Below are positions 36,800-47,024 of a stretch of DNA of 64,000 nucleotides, piece after piece. Below the pieces are notes generated by a model. That model did not search any database. It was not told where the DNA came from and worked only from the letters and a program-made list of their open reading frames with translations. The stretch spans positions 1 to 64,000 of the forward strand of contig NZ_JACEFB010000020.1 in the NCBI RefSeq assembly GCF_013694095.1, given 5' to 3'. Origin of the DNA: Thermogemmata fonticola (lineage in GTDB: Bacteria; Planctomycetota; Planctomycetia; Gemmatales; Gemmataceae). Made by a program: the position numbers and the translations under genes. Each line of letters starts with the position of its first letter. The stretch's first letter is position 1.

Positions 36800-37275
36800 T
36801 CTCGGTTCTCCCCAAGCTCAGGGGACAGGATGACACCCACGCAGGACCCAGGCCCCCAGAGGGCGATTAGCTCCCAGCCTGATGGCAGCGGATTCTGTTC
36901 TCAACCAGTCCTGCACTCACTGCTTCCGATACTTCGATACCATCGGCAGATGGCCCGAACCCCAATAGCAGATTCTACCCCGGAGTCCTTCCGGTCGCTG
37001 GCCGGCTCTGCCCTCTGCTTTTTCCTCAGGGGCGGGCCTGATCTCTTTCCTCCGGGGCATGCTGGTCTGCTGATGGGGCAGTGATGCCGCCTTCTCCGGG
37101 CCATCATGCCGGGTTATACAGTCTATAGCATACCTGTTATAGGGAATATGCTGCAAGGCCGTTCCCGGCGGACAGAATTGGCAGGGAATACGGGGCAAGG
37201 CCCTTGTTGGCGGACAGCGGCCAGGTTCCTGTCGGGAATGCGCGGCAAGACCGTTGTCGGCGGGGAGGGGAAACG
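36800..37275. other. divergent intergenic region with AT-rich core and 34-bp repeats
   Basis: 476 bases between the HlyD operon (leftward) and the sulfatase (rightward). An AT-rich core at about 37111-37141 (TTATACAG, TATAGC, TTATAG) offers -10-like hexamers on both strands and is the likely promoter zone. It is followed by three 34-bp repeats reaching to the sulfatase ribosome binding site. Confidence 0.5.
37142..37267 (+). repeat. three imperfect 34-bp direct repeats in the sulfatase leader
   Basis: Copies at 37142-37175, 37184-37217 and 37234-37267, each beginning GGGAAT and containing GGCAAGRCC (GCAAGGCC in the first) and GGCGGACAG or GGCGGGGAG. Spacing between copies is 42 and 50 bases. 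The third copy ends in the GGGGAGGGG that acts as ribosome binding site for ATG 37276. Confidence 0.75.
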
Positions 37276-39009
37276 ATGCGCGCCTGGCTCTGCGGTCTGG
37301 GACTGCTCCTAAGCGGGCTGCCCGTGCAGGCGGCCCCTCCGAACCTCGTGCTGATCATCAGCGATGATCAAGGGTATGGGGACCTGGGCTGCCACGGCAA
37401 TCCGGTGTTGCGCACACCGCACTTGGACCGCTTGGCGCGGCAGAGCGTTTGGCTCAAAAACTTTTACGTTTCCCCCGTCTGTTCGCCGACGCGGGCCAGT
37501 CTGTTGACCGGCTTGTACTCCTACCGCACCGGCGTGGTGGACACCTACCTGGGCCGAGCGCTGATGCGCCCCCAGGTCCGCACCCTGGCAGAGCATCTCG
37601 CCCAGGCGGGTTACCGCACCGGCCTCTTCGGCAAGTGGCACCTGGGGGACAATTACCCCTTGCGCCCGGAAGATCGCGGTTTCCACGAGACGCTCTGGCA
37701 CTTGGGCGGAGGATTGGCCCAGCCGAGCGATCCGCCGTGGGTCGATCCGCGCCGGGCTTATTTTGATCCGGTCCTCCAGCGTAACGGCCAGGAGGTACAG
37801 GGGCGCGGCTACTGCACCGATCTATTCACCCGCTCGGCGATCCAGTTCATCCTCCGCCACAAGGACCGGCCGTTTTTCGCGTACATTGCCTACAATGCGC
37901 CGCATGCTCCCTTCCAGGTGCCGCCGGAGGGAGTGCAGTTTTACCGCCAGCGGGACCTAACGCCGCGAGCCTTTCCCAAAATCGGGCAGCCGTGGTGGAA
38001 CGGTCCGAAGAAGCTGGACACCGAGGCGATCGCCGCCGCTTACGGGATGATCGAGAATCTGGATGCGAACATCGGGCGGTTGCTTCAGACTCTGCACGAA
38101 CACGGGTTGGCAGAACGGACGCTCGTGGTGTTCCTGACGGACAACGGTCCGGGCGGGGTGCGCTGGAATGCCGGCTTGCGCGGCCGCAAGGGAACGGTGT
38201 ACGAAGGGGGCATTCGCGTGCCGTGCTATGTGTGCTGGCCCCACCGCCTCAAAGGCGGGCAGGTGCTGGAATGGCCCCTGGCTCATATCGACCTGGTGCC
38301 GACGCTGTGTGAATTGTGCGGCGTGCCGTGGCGCGAACCCTGCGATGGCCGCAGCTTCGCCCCCTGGCTCCTCGGCTCCTCCGAACCCTGGCCGGACCGC
38401 ACCCTCTTCTTCCAGTGGCATCGCGGTGACACCCCGGAACAGTTCCGGGCCTTCGCAGCGCGGGGACCCCGTTACAAACTGGTGCAGGCCGCCGGTACTG
38501 GCCCCGGTTCCTCCTGGAAACCCCGCTACGAACTGTTCGACCTGAGCACCGACCCTTACGAGGAAACCGATCTGGCGGAGAAGATGCCGGAGATGGTCGA
38601 GCGCTTGCGCCGGGAGTACGCCGCCTGGTTCACGGAAGTGACGCGGCAGGGTTTCGCTCCGCCGCGGCTCGTGCTGGGCAGTCCCCAGGCGCCGGAGGTC
38701 CGTCTGAGCCGGCAGGACTGGCGCGGTCCGCGGGCCGGTTGGTCCGCCGACAGCCTCGGCCATTGGGCCGTCCATGTCGCCCGTCCTGGCCGCTACCGCT
38801 TCACGCTCCACGCTGCCGTGCCAATCCAGCAGTGGGAACTCCTCTGCGAGCAGGCGCAACCGCCCCGGCAGCACGGCCACGGCACGGGCCAAACCACCCT
38901 CTGCCTCGATTCCCTCCGCTTGCAGGCCGGAGAAGCCCGCCTGGAAATCCGCCTCAATGACCCTCCCGTGGGACCCACCCACGTGATCGTCGAGTATCTC
39001 GGCCCCTAG
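37276..39009 (+). CDS. secreted arylsulfatase-type sulfatase
   Basis: 577 residues, ATG 37276 behind GGGGAGGGG. Signal peptide 1-20 (RAWLCGLGLLLSGLPVQA). Hydrolyses sulfate esters, in planctomycetes typically of algal or animal polysaccharides; periplasmic or secreted. Metal-site opening NLVLIISDDQGYGDLGC. The CSPTR motif holds Cys 69, which must be converted to formylglycine. GKWHLGD, the HAPF segment (YNAPHAPFQVP) and LTDNGP are all present. The C-terminal 120 residues (about 455-577) after the sulfatase fold form a beta-rich domain (GPRAGWSADSLGHWAVHV), perhaps carbohydrate-binding. No maturase or polysaccharide lyase lies nearby. Confidence 0.94.
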   Translation: MRAWLCGLGLLLSGLPVQAAPPNLVLIISDDQGYGDLGCHGNPVLRTPHLDRLARQSVWLKNFYVSPVCSPTRASLLTGLYSYRTGVVDTYLGRALMRPQVRTLAEHLAQAGYRTGLFGKWHLGDNYPLRPEDRGFHETLWHLGGGLAQPSDPPWVDPRRAYFDPVLQRNGQEVQGRGYCTDLFTRSAIQFILRHKDRPFFAYIAYNAPHAPFQVPPEGVQFYRQRDLTPRAFPKIGQPWWNGPKKLDTEAIAAAYGMIENLDANIGRLLQTLHEHGLAERTLVVFLTDNGPGGVRWNAGLRGRKGTVYEGGIRVPCYVCWPHRLKGGQVLEWPLAHIDLVPTLCELCGVPWREPCDGRSFAPWLLGSSEPWPDRTLFFQWHRGDTPEQFRAFAARGPRYKLVQAAGTGPGSSWKPRYELFDLSTDPYEETDLAEKMPEMVERLRREYAAWFTEVTRQGFAPPRLVLGSPQAPEVRLSRQDWRGPRAGWSADSLGHWAVHVARPGRYRFTLHAAVPIQQWELLCEQAQPPRQHGHGTGQTTLCLDSLRLQAGEARLEIRLNDPPVGPTHVIVEYLGP

Positions 39010-39291
39010 AGCCTTGCTGCCAAGCCCCATTCCGCCAGCCACACTCATGCCGTCCGGTAGGGTTCTGCCAGGCGCCATAATCTGTCCGGCAGGGGGAGCA
39101 GCATTGTTTCAGCTTGCCCCGGATCGTTCAGCCAGCGGATTCGGAAGGAGGCGTTTCCCTGGACCGACCTTGCACGCCGGTCCGAGAGCAGGGAAAATCG
39201 GCAGGGGTTCTCCCGGTTCAGCAATGGAGCGGGGGGAATGGCGAAACCTTCCCGTCGCAGAGGGGGACTTTCCCGTAACGGGGGAAGGTGA

Positions 39292-41682
<2,391 letters not shown>

Positions 41683-41884
41683 TCTACAGGATGAGAGAGG
41701 CGCGCCGGGAAGAAAAAGGGGCTGGACGAGCCGGCTTCCCCTTTTAGCGGGGACTTTCGTTCCGGGGTTCGCAGCGAGTATTGGCCCGCTTCCTGGTGGT
41801 CCGGGATACTCTGGCGAGGTCCAGCAGGCGTGAGGTGGTGAGCGAGGAAGGATTCCCCTTGCGACGTGATTGAGGAATGAGGCT

Positions 41885-42835
41885 GTGGACGCTCCGCGCG
41901 ATGGTTCTGATACCGCAAGGCTGCCCGTGTGGACCCCCGCGGAGCAGTGGCAGCGCACGGCCCTGTTTCTCTTCGCCCGCCTGCAATTTCCCCGCTTCCC
42001 CTTGGCGGACGATCTGCTGCTGTCCCACCTGGAGCGCACGTTCCAGCTTTATCAAGCCAAGCAGGAGGCGCCGCTGAGCTGGCAGGCGTATCTGGACGGA
42101 TTGTACATCTTGGACTGGTATGTGTGCGTTGGCTGCCTGGAGCGTCTCGAGACGGCCTGGGAGACGCTCTTCGCCGCTCGGACGGGCCGCACGGACTGCC
42201 TGCTGGTGGATGCCTTGCGCCTGCGAGCCGCCCGCCTGTATCCCTCGGATCTCGCCGCTCAGGAGCAAGCCGTCAGCGAGTTCTGGAGCCGCTTGCTGGT
42301 CCCGGACCGCCCCGCGAGTTTACCCATTCTGGCCCGCTACGACGGGCGGCGGCCCTTGGTCCCCTGGCTCATCCGCGTCTTCCAAAACGAGCATATCTCC
42401 CGTTTGCGTCAGACGCCGGACAACTCGCTGGAAGAAGACGATCATTTCGTCCCGGCCGATCTGCGCCCGGCAGATGCAGGGGCGAGCCGCTGGCGGGAAC
42501 TGTTCGTACAAGCAGCCCAGGAATGGCTCAGCCAGTTGCCGGAGGAAGACCTGCTCCTTTTGGGCCTGCGCTGGCGCTACCGCCTCAATCAACGGGAGGC
42601 GGCCCGCCTCTTCGGACTCAATGAAGGGACCTTGACCCGCCGGACGGACAAACTCCGGGAGCGTGCCCTGGACTACTTCCGCCGCCGCCTGGAAGCCGAA
42701 GGCTGGACCGGCGAGGACCTCACCCCCTTCATCCTCTCGGAACTGGGCCAGGTGCTCACCGACGACCCGCGCCTGTCCGCTGATCACCTGGCTTTCCTCC
42801 TCGCCCAACGGCAGGCGAAACAGGCCGCTTCCTAA
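41885..42835 (+). CDS. divergent sigma-70-family (ECF-like) RNA polymerase sigma factor
   Basis: 316 residues from GTG 41885, preferred because GAGGAAT lies 8 bases upstream; a TTG at 41870 would add five residues. Region 2-like helix: GRRPLVPWLIRVFQNEHISRL (split), resembling the ECF core-binding segment. Region 4-like: LSQLPEEDLLLLGLRWRYRL then NQREAARLFGLNEGTLTRRT, a helix-turn-helix. A long N-terminal part (1-140) and a C-terminal 60 residues are not typical ECF regions. Planctomycetes encode many atypical sigma factors. No anti-sigma gene is adjacent, so control may lie in the extra domains. Confidence 0.75.
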   Translation: MDAPRDGSDTARLPVWTPAEQWQRTALFLFARLQFPRFPLADDLLLSHLERTFQLYQAKQEAPLSWQAYLDGLYILDWYVCVGCLERLETAWETLFAARTGRTDCLLVDALRLRAARLYPSDLAAQEQAVSEFWSRLLVPDRPASLPILARYDGRRPLVPWLIRVFQNEHISRLRQTPDNSLEEDDHFVPADLRPADAGASRWRELFVQAAQEWLSQLPEEDLLLLGLRWRYRLNQREAARLFGLNEGTLTRRTDKLRERALDYFRRRLEAEGWTGEDLTPFILSELGQVLTDDPRLSADHLAFLLAQRQAKQAAS

Positions 42836-42943
42836 CCCCTGCCTGGGGGCTAGGCACTCTCCTAATTCACCGTCATTTCCTGACGGATCCCCGTTGGTAG
42901 GACCGCTTCCCGCTGGACCGCTTCTTCGCTGAAGTAATGCCGT

Positions 42944-43843
42944 CTAGCGCTGGGAGAGATAACGTTGCACGGCGAGGAGCCACGGGGTGGCTTCATCTCC
43001 CTGTTCGGGGAATCCGAGGGGTCGGGCGCGGAGGCGAGCGGCATCGTCGTTGAGGACCTCGACGGTGCGGAAGTGGAGATACCAGAGCACGCCGGCGCGC
43101 ACGCCGTCGTCATCGAAGACATAGAGAGGATGGCGGGAGTCATCCCCCACGACGGCGTTGAATTGGGCGAGGGCTTGGGGCAGATTTTCCGGCGTGACTT
43201 CCAGGGAAACCAAGTCGAGTTGGCGCTGGCTGGCGATCTGGCGGAGGGCGGTCACATCCGCCTGGGGAGGATGGAGGTAAAGGAGGGTGCGGAAGTTGGC
43301 GCGTTGCAAGGCGTCGAAGCCGTCGAGGGTGGGCCGCCGGCCGCTGGCCACGCCGCGCTTGACGCGGGTATACCCCGGCAGATGCGCCGGCGGCGGTGGG
43401 GAAGTGCTCGCCGCGGGGGATGGCCCGCCGGACCCTCCCGCTTGGGGCGGCCGCGCGCTGGAGGAGGAGCCGTTGGCGCTCGGCGGCAAGCTCTCCGGCA
43501 AGAGGATTTCCGGCGGCGGACGGTCAGCCGGCCGCGGCGCGGGAGCGGGAGCCGCCGGCGGGGCCAGCCAAGAAGGAGCCGGCGGATACTGCCGCGTCTC
43601 CGGCGGCGGAGCGACCGGCGGCACCAGGTTGCCATTGGCCAGCGGCGGAGCCGGCGTGGTCGGCACATTCGCCGGGGGAAGCAGATACGGACTGCGCGGT
43701 GCGGCGGGAAGAAAGGGCCGCGGCTCACGGAAACGGTCCGACACACAGCAGCGATGCTTGCAGCACCCCGCGGCGACCACGAGACCGCCACAAATCAATA
43801 TCATCGGCCAATGCATCCCGAACCGATGACGCAGGATTGTCAT
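42944..43843 (-). CDS. lipoprotein with degenerate dual-specificity-phosphatase-like domain
   Basis: 299 residues from ATG 43843, fixed by GGGAGGAGG upstream. Lipobox VAAGC (Cys at about 27). Residues 40-165 are Pro/Ala/Ser-rich linker. The C-terminal domain (about 170-299) follows the outline of the DUF442/dual-specificity phosphatase group: GYTRVKRGVASGRRPTLDGF, NFRTLLYLHP, LVSLEVTPENLPQALAQF, then HPLYVFDDDGVRAGVLWYLH at the place of the P-loop. The catalytic HCxxGxxR is replaced by VFDDDGVRAG, with no Cys and the Arg kept. It should therefore be inactive as a phosphatase and may bind a ligand or partner in the envelope. Fold assignment is by eye. Confidence 0.7.
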   Translation of the reverse strand: MTILRHRFGMHWPMILICGGLVVAAGCCKHRCCVSDRFREPRPFLPAAPRSPYLLPPANVPTTPAPPLANGNLVPPVAPPPETRQYPPAPSWLAPPAAPAPAPRPADRPPPEILLPESLPPSANGSSSSARPPQAGGSGGPSPAASTSPPPPAHLPGYTRVKRGVASGRRPTLDGFDALQRANFRTLLYLHPPQADVTALRQIASQRQLDLVSLEVTPENLPQALAQFNAVVGDDSRHPLYVFDDDGVRAGVLWYLHFRTVEVLNDDAARLRARPLGFPEQGDEATPWLLAVQRYLSQR

Positions 43844-44418
43844 GGCTGCTTCCTCCTCCCGTGGCGGGCGTCCTGCCGTGCGCATCTTCTGGAAAACCCG
43901 CCCAGCCGCTACATCTCTTGTACATTCTACTGCACGCTTTTTGCCGTCCTACGGAACTTCCCCGTGGCAGAGGGCACCCGCCCTGCCTGCGCAAGCGACT
44001 GTAGCGATTGTACCGAAAAGGTAAGCCGGGCGGAGCGGGAAGCGGCAGCGAAAAAACGGGCAGCGAACCGAGAAGATAGAGGCCCTCATGGGTCAGAGGA
44101 TGGGTCGCCACTTCTGTTGATCCCGGCCTATGGCAATCTGTCGATCCTGGCCTATGGCAACCGGTCCATTCCGCGGGTCCCACCGTCCCGCTCGTATATT
44201 TTCCTCACCGGGATGTCTCCTACTTTTTCCTTACTGCGATGTCTCCGGGGAAAAATCTCGGTGGAAAAATCTCGGTGGAAAAATCTCGGTGGAAAAATCT
44301 CGGTGAGGCGGACGATACCCAGAGGCGGAATCGGCTTCTAGAGTGAAGGGATGATGGAGAGCGGCGCAGGAGGTGAAGGTCGGCAGGCGAGGCCGAGAAC
44401 GAGCCGCAGAGGGAAGAT
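43844..44418. other. divergent intergenic region with tandem repeats
   Basis: 575 bases between the lipoprotein (leftward) and the acyltransferase (rightward). Contains a duplicated CCTATGGCAA motif (about 44127-44162: GATCCCGGCCTATGGCAA and GATCCTGGCCTATGGCAA) and the 14-bp array at 44249-44304. No coding frame with protein character. Confidence 0.5.
44249..44304 (+). repeat. four perfect 14-bp tandem repeats
   Basis: GGAAAAATCTCGGT four times without a mismatch. Intergenic, 115 bases upstream of the acyltransferase gene. The unit is not a multiple of three and is AT-rich compared with its surroundings, so it may be a slippage-prone regulatory tract. Confidence 0.85.
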
Positions 44419-45825
44419 ATGGCGGAGGGAAGCCCAGCACGGCAGCCGCTGGAAGCGCCGCAGATTCGCCGGGCGCGGCGTGCGGGCCTGGCTTTGCTGC
44501 TCTTAGGCAGTGGGGCGGCGAGCGGGACGATTGGGCTGGTGACGGCGGCGGCGGAGACCACTGAGCGGGCGTGGGCGGCGGGCAGTTTCCTCTTGGTGCT
44601 AGTCCTGGTAGTGGCGGGGTTGCAACTGTACTGGTCGGCGTATCGGGCCTGGGGCTGGGCGGTGTACGGGGCGTGGCTCTGGCTGGCCCTAGTGGCGCAT
44701 GGCGGGTATTGGCAGCACTGGCCGGGTTGGGCGCATGGGCTGGCGTTGGGTTTGCTCCTGGGCGGCCCCTTGCGGGCGTTGCGCTACTATCGGCGGCGCT
44801 CCGGGCCGGAAACCCTGCTCCTCCTCGTGGCCGGATTGGTGCTAGCCGGGGGTGTTGGAGCGGTTTTGCTGCGAATGGCCGGCGCCGTCGGGGAGGAATG
44901 GCTGGATGTGGTGTCTCGCTTCGGCGGGAGCGGCGGGGCTTTCTGGGGCTGGCTGACGGGTGCGGCGGGCATGGCACTGCTTGCCAGTATCGGCCTGTTC
45001 CGGCCTGCTTTTGCCCTGGCCTGCGAGCCGTTGCTGTGGCTGATGTATGCGGTGCGCTGGCGCGGCGGAGGAGAAGAGCAGGTTCCCGCGCACAGCCCCT
45101 GCCTGGTCATCGCCAATCATGCCTGCTGGGGAGACCCGCTGTTTCTGGAAAAAATGCTGCCCCGTCCGACCACCCCGATGATGACCTCCCGCTTCTACGA
45201 CCTGCCCGTCCTCCGCTTCTGGATGCGGCATTTTGGGGTCATTCGCGTGCCGGAACAGCCGCTCAAGAAGGAAACCCCGGAAGTCCAGGAGGCCATAGCG
45301 GCTCTGGAGCGCGGCGAATGCCTGGTCATCTTTCCGGAAGGGTATCTGCGGCGGCGGGAAGAACAACCCCTGCGCCGCTTCGGACGGGGCATCTGGCTGA
45401 TCTTGCGTGCCTGCCCCCAGGTGCCCATCTTCGCCTGCTGGATCGAGGGGAACTGGGGCAGCTACACTTCGTACTGGAACGGTCCGCCCACGAAAAACAA
45501 GCGCCCGGATTTCCGCCGCCCTATTCGCATCGCCGTCACCGGCCCGCATTGGGTCCCCGCCGCTGTGCTGGCGGATCACTGGCAGACTCGCTTTTTCCTG
45601 ATGGACCTCGTGGACGCCGCCCGTCAGCAGCTCGGCTTGCCCCCGCTGGGTCCGTTTGCAAGCGCCCCGCCTGCTGCCCTTCACCGAGACCCCGGCCACG
45701 AACCGGACGGAGAGGAGGAGGAACCCGACAGCGGACCCCACAATGCGGGTGAACCCGATAGCGGACCCGACGGTGAGGGCCAACCGCACCGCCCTACTGA
45801 GCCGCCGCTGGAACATCGTTCCTGA
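44419..45825 (+). CDS. membrane lysophospholipid acyltransferase (PlsC-type)
   Basis: 468 residues, ATG 44419 after AGAGGGAAG. N-terminal half with five or six hydrophobic helices (about 22-215), an unusual extension for PlsC proteins. The acyltransferase domain (about 225-405) has the catalytic NHACWGD (NHx4D type), FPEGYLRR and later FACWIEGNWGSY. It should transfer an acyl chain to a lysophospholipid or another amphiphile at the inner membrane. The C-terminal 50 residues are acidic and repetitive (EPDSGPHNAGEPDSGPDGEG). The stop codon lies within a 22-bp tandem repeat. Confidence 0.88.
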   Translation: MAEGSPARQPLEAPQIRRARRAGLALLLLGSGAASGTIGLVTAAAETTERAWAAGSFLLVLVLVVAGLQLYWSAYRAWGWAVYGAWLWLALVAHGGYWQHWPGWAHGLALGLLLGGPLRALRYYRRRSGPETLLLLVAGLVLAGGVGAVLLRMAGAVGEEWLDVVSRFGGSGGAFWGWLTGAAGMALLASIGLFRPAFALACEPLLWLMYAVRWRGGGEEQVPAHSPCLVIANHACWGDPLFLEKMLPRPTTPMMTSRFYDLPVLRFWMRHFGVIRVPEQPLKKETPEVQEAIAALERGECLVIFPEGYLRRREEQPLRRFGRGIWLILRACPQVPIFACWIEGNWGSYTSYWNGPPTKNKRPDFRRPIRIAVTGPHWVPAAVLADHWQTRFFLMDLVDAARQQLGLPPLGPFASAPPAALHRDPGHEPDGEEEEPDSGPHNAGEPDSGPDGEGQPHRPTEPPLEHRS

Positions 45826-45875
45826 TTCCCTTCCAACATCGTCCCTGACTCGTTCCAGCATCGTTCCTGATCTCT
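45808..45875 (+). repeat. three 22-bp imperfect tandem repeats spanning a stop codon
   Basis: Units beginning near 45808, 45832 and 45854, each with the core CATCGTTCCTGA or CATCGTCCCTGA. The first copy supplies the acyltransferase stop codon and the other two repeat that sequence downstream. Confidence 0.75.
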
Positions 45876-46104
45876 TTTCAAAAAAGCGGCGGATCACCCA
45901 GTTGTTCATGACTTGGGACTCATTCAGGAATTAGTCCACTTGCTGGAGAAAGAATCGGCGTCCGCCTCTACACCGTTGCCGGTGCATCCCGTAGCATGGC
46001 TTGCGGAGCCTGTGGGGGGCCGGAGCTGAGGGTTGGCGGCCTCCCGATCTAGGGCTTCGCCGGTGTTTGCGGGTTTCCCGTCCTTTACGCAGGAGAAGGT
46101 CACC

Positions 46105-46833
46105 ATGTGGACGCGCCGGGAAGTTCTCCGTTACAGTGCGTGGGGTGCCGTGGCAGCGTGGGGTTCCTCCGTGTCGGGGTGGGCTGCCCAACAACCTGCC
46201 CAAGCCGCAGCCGCGGGCTTTACCTTGCCCAAGCTCCCCTATGCCTACGACGCCCTGGAGCCGGTCATCGATGCCGAGACCATGATGATCCACCACAGCC
46301 GCCATCATCAGGCGTATATTGACAACCTCAACAAAGCCCTAGCCCAAGCCGCCCCCGAGTGGCTGAAGAAGGACATCAGCGACATTGTCCGCAACTACGC
46401 GCAGTTGCCGGAGTCGATCCGCACCGCGGTGCGCAACAACGGCGGCGGGCACCTCAATCATTCCTGGTTCTGGGTGATGATGACCCGGCCCCGTTCGACG
46501 GCCCCCAAAGGCGAATTGCTCCGGGCGATCGAGGCCAGCTTCGGCTCCCTTGACGGCTTCAAAAAAGAGTTTCTCGCCGCGGCACTCGGACGCTTCGGCA
46601 GCGGCTGGGCCTGGCTCATCACCGGCAAGGAAAAACCCCTGGCCATCACCAGCACCGCCAATCAGGACAATCCCATCAGCGAGGGGCAAACCGTCCTGCT
46701 CGGCTGCGATGTCTGGGAGCATGCTTACTACCTGAAGTACCGCAATGCCCGCGGCAAGTACGTCGAAGCCTGGTTCGACGTTATCAACTGGGACGATGTG
46801 GCGGAACGCTTTGCCAAAGCGGGCCGACAGTGA
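46105..46833 (+). CDS. Tat-exported iron/manganese superoxide dismutase
   Basis: 242 residues from ATG 46105 (AGGAGAAGGT upstream). The first 35 residues form a Tat-type signal (MWTRREVLRYSAWGAVAAWG), so the enzyme is periplasmic. Dismutates superoxide. Metal ligands expected in this family are visible: His in TMMIHHSRHHQAYID, His in NNGGGHLNHSWFW, and Asp/His in LLGCDVWEHAYYLKYRN. GSGWAWLI is typical. Metal preference (Mn or Fe) cannot be decided by eye. The gene stands alone and precedes a dehydratase gene after a repeat array. Confidence 0.95.
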   Translation: MWTRREVLRYSAWGAVAAWGSSVSGWAAQQPAQAAAAGFTLPKLPYAYDALEPVIDAETMMIHHSRHHQAYIDNLNKALAQAAPEWLKKDISDIVRNYAQLPESIRTAVRNNGGGHLNHSWFWVMMTRPRSTAPKGELLRAIEASFGSLDGFKKEFLAAALGRFGSGWAWLITGKEKPLAITSTANQDNPISEGQTVLLGCDVWEHAYYLKYRNARGKYVEAWFDVINWDDVAERFAKAGRQ

Positions 46834-46893
46834 GGATTCCTGCAATGCAGGGTCGGAGGCAGACCGCCAGGACCCGGTTCCCAGCGCCGGGGT

Positions 46894-47012
46894 CCCCCGT
46901 CCTGGTTCCGCGATGAGAAGGCTCCCCCCGTCCTGGTTCCGCGATGAGAAGGCTCCCCCCGTCCAGGTTCCGCGATGAGAAGGCTCCCCCCGTCCAGGTT
47001 CCGCGATGAGAA
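46894..47012 (+). repeat. four 31-bp tandem repeats upstream of the YjhG-type dehydratase
   Basis: Units start at 46894, 46925, 46956 and 46987 (last one partial), each CCCCCGTCCTGGTTCCGCGA or CCCCCGTCCAGGTTCCGCGA followed by TGAGAAGGCT. The array ends 12 bases before the start codon at 47025, so it occupies the whole leader. Confidence 0.9.
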
Positions 47013-47024
47013 CGTGAAACTGTC

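Noticed and set aside
44249-44304. Short CRISPR array
   Set aside because: The 14-bp units are directly adjacent, with no spacers and no cas genes in the window.
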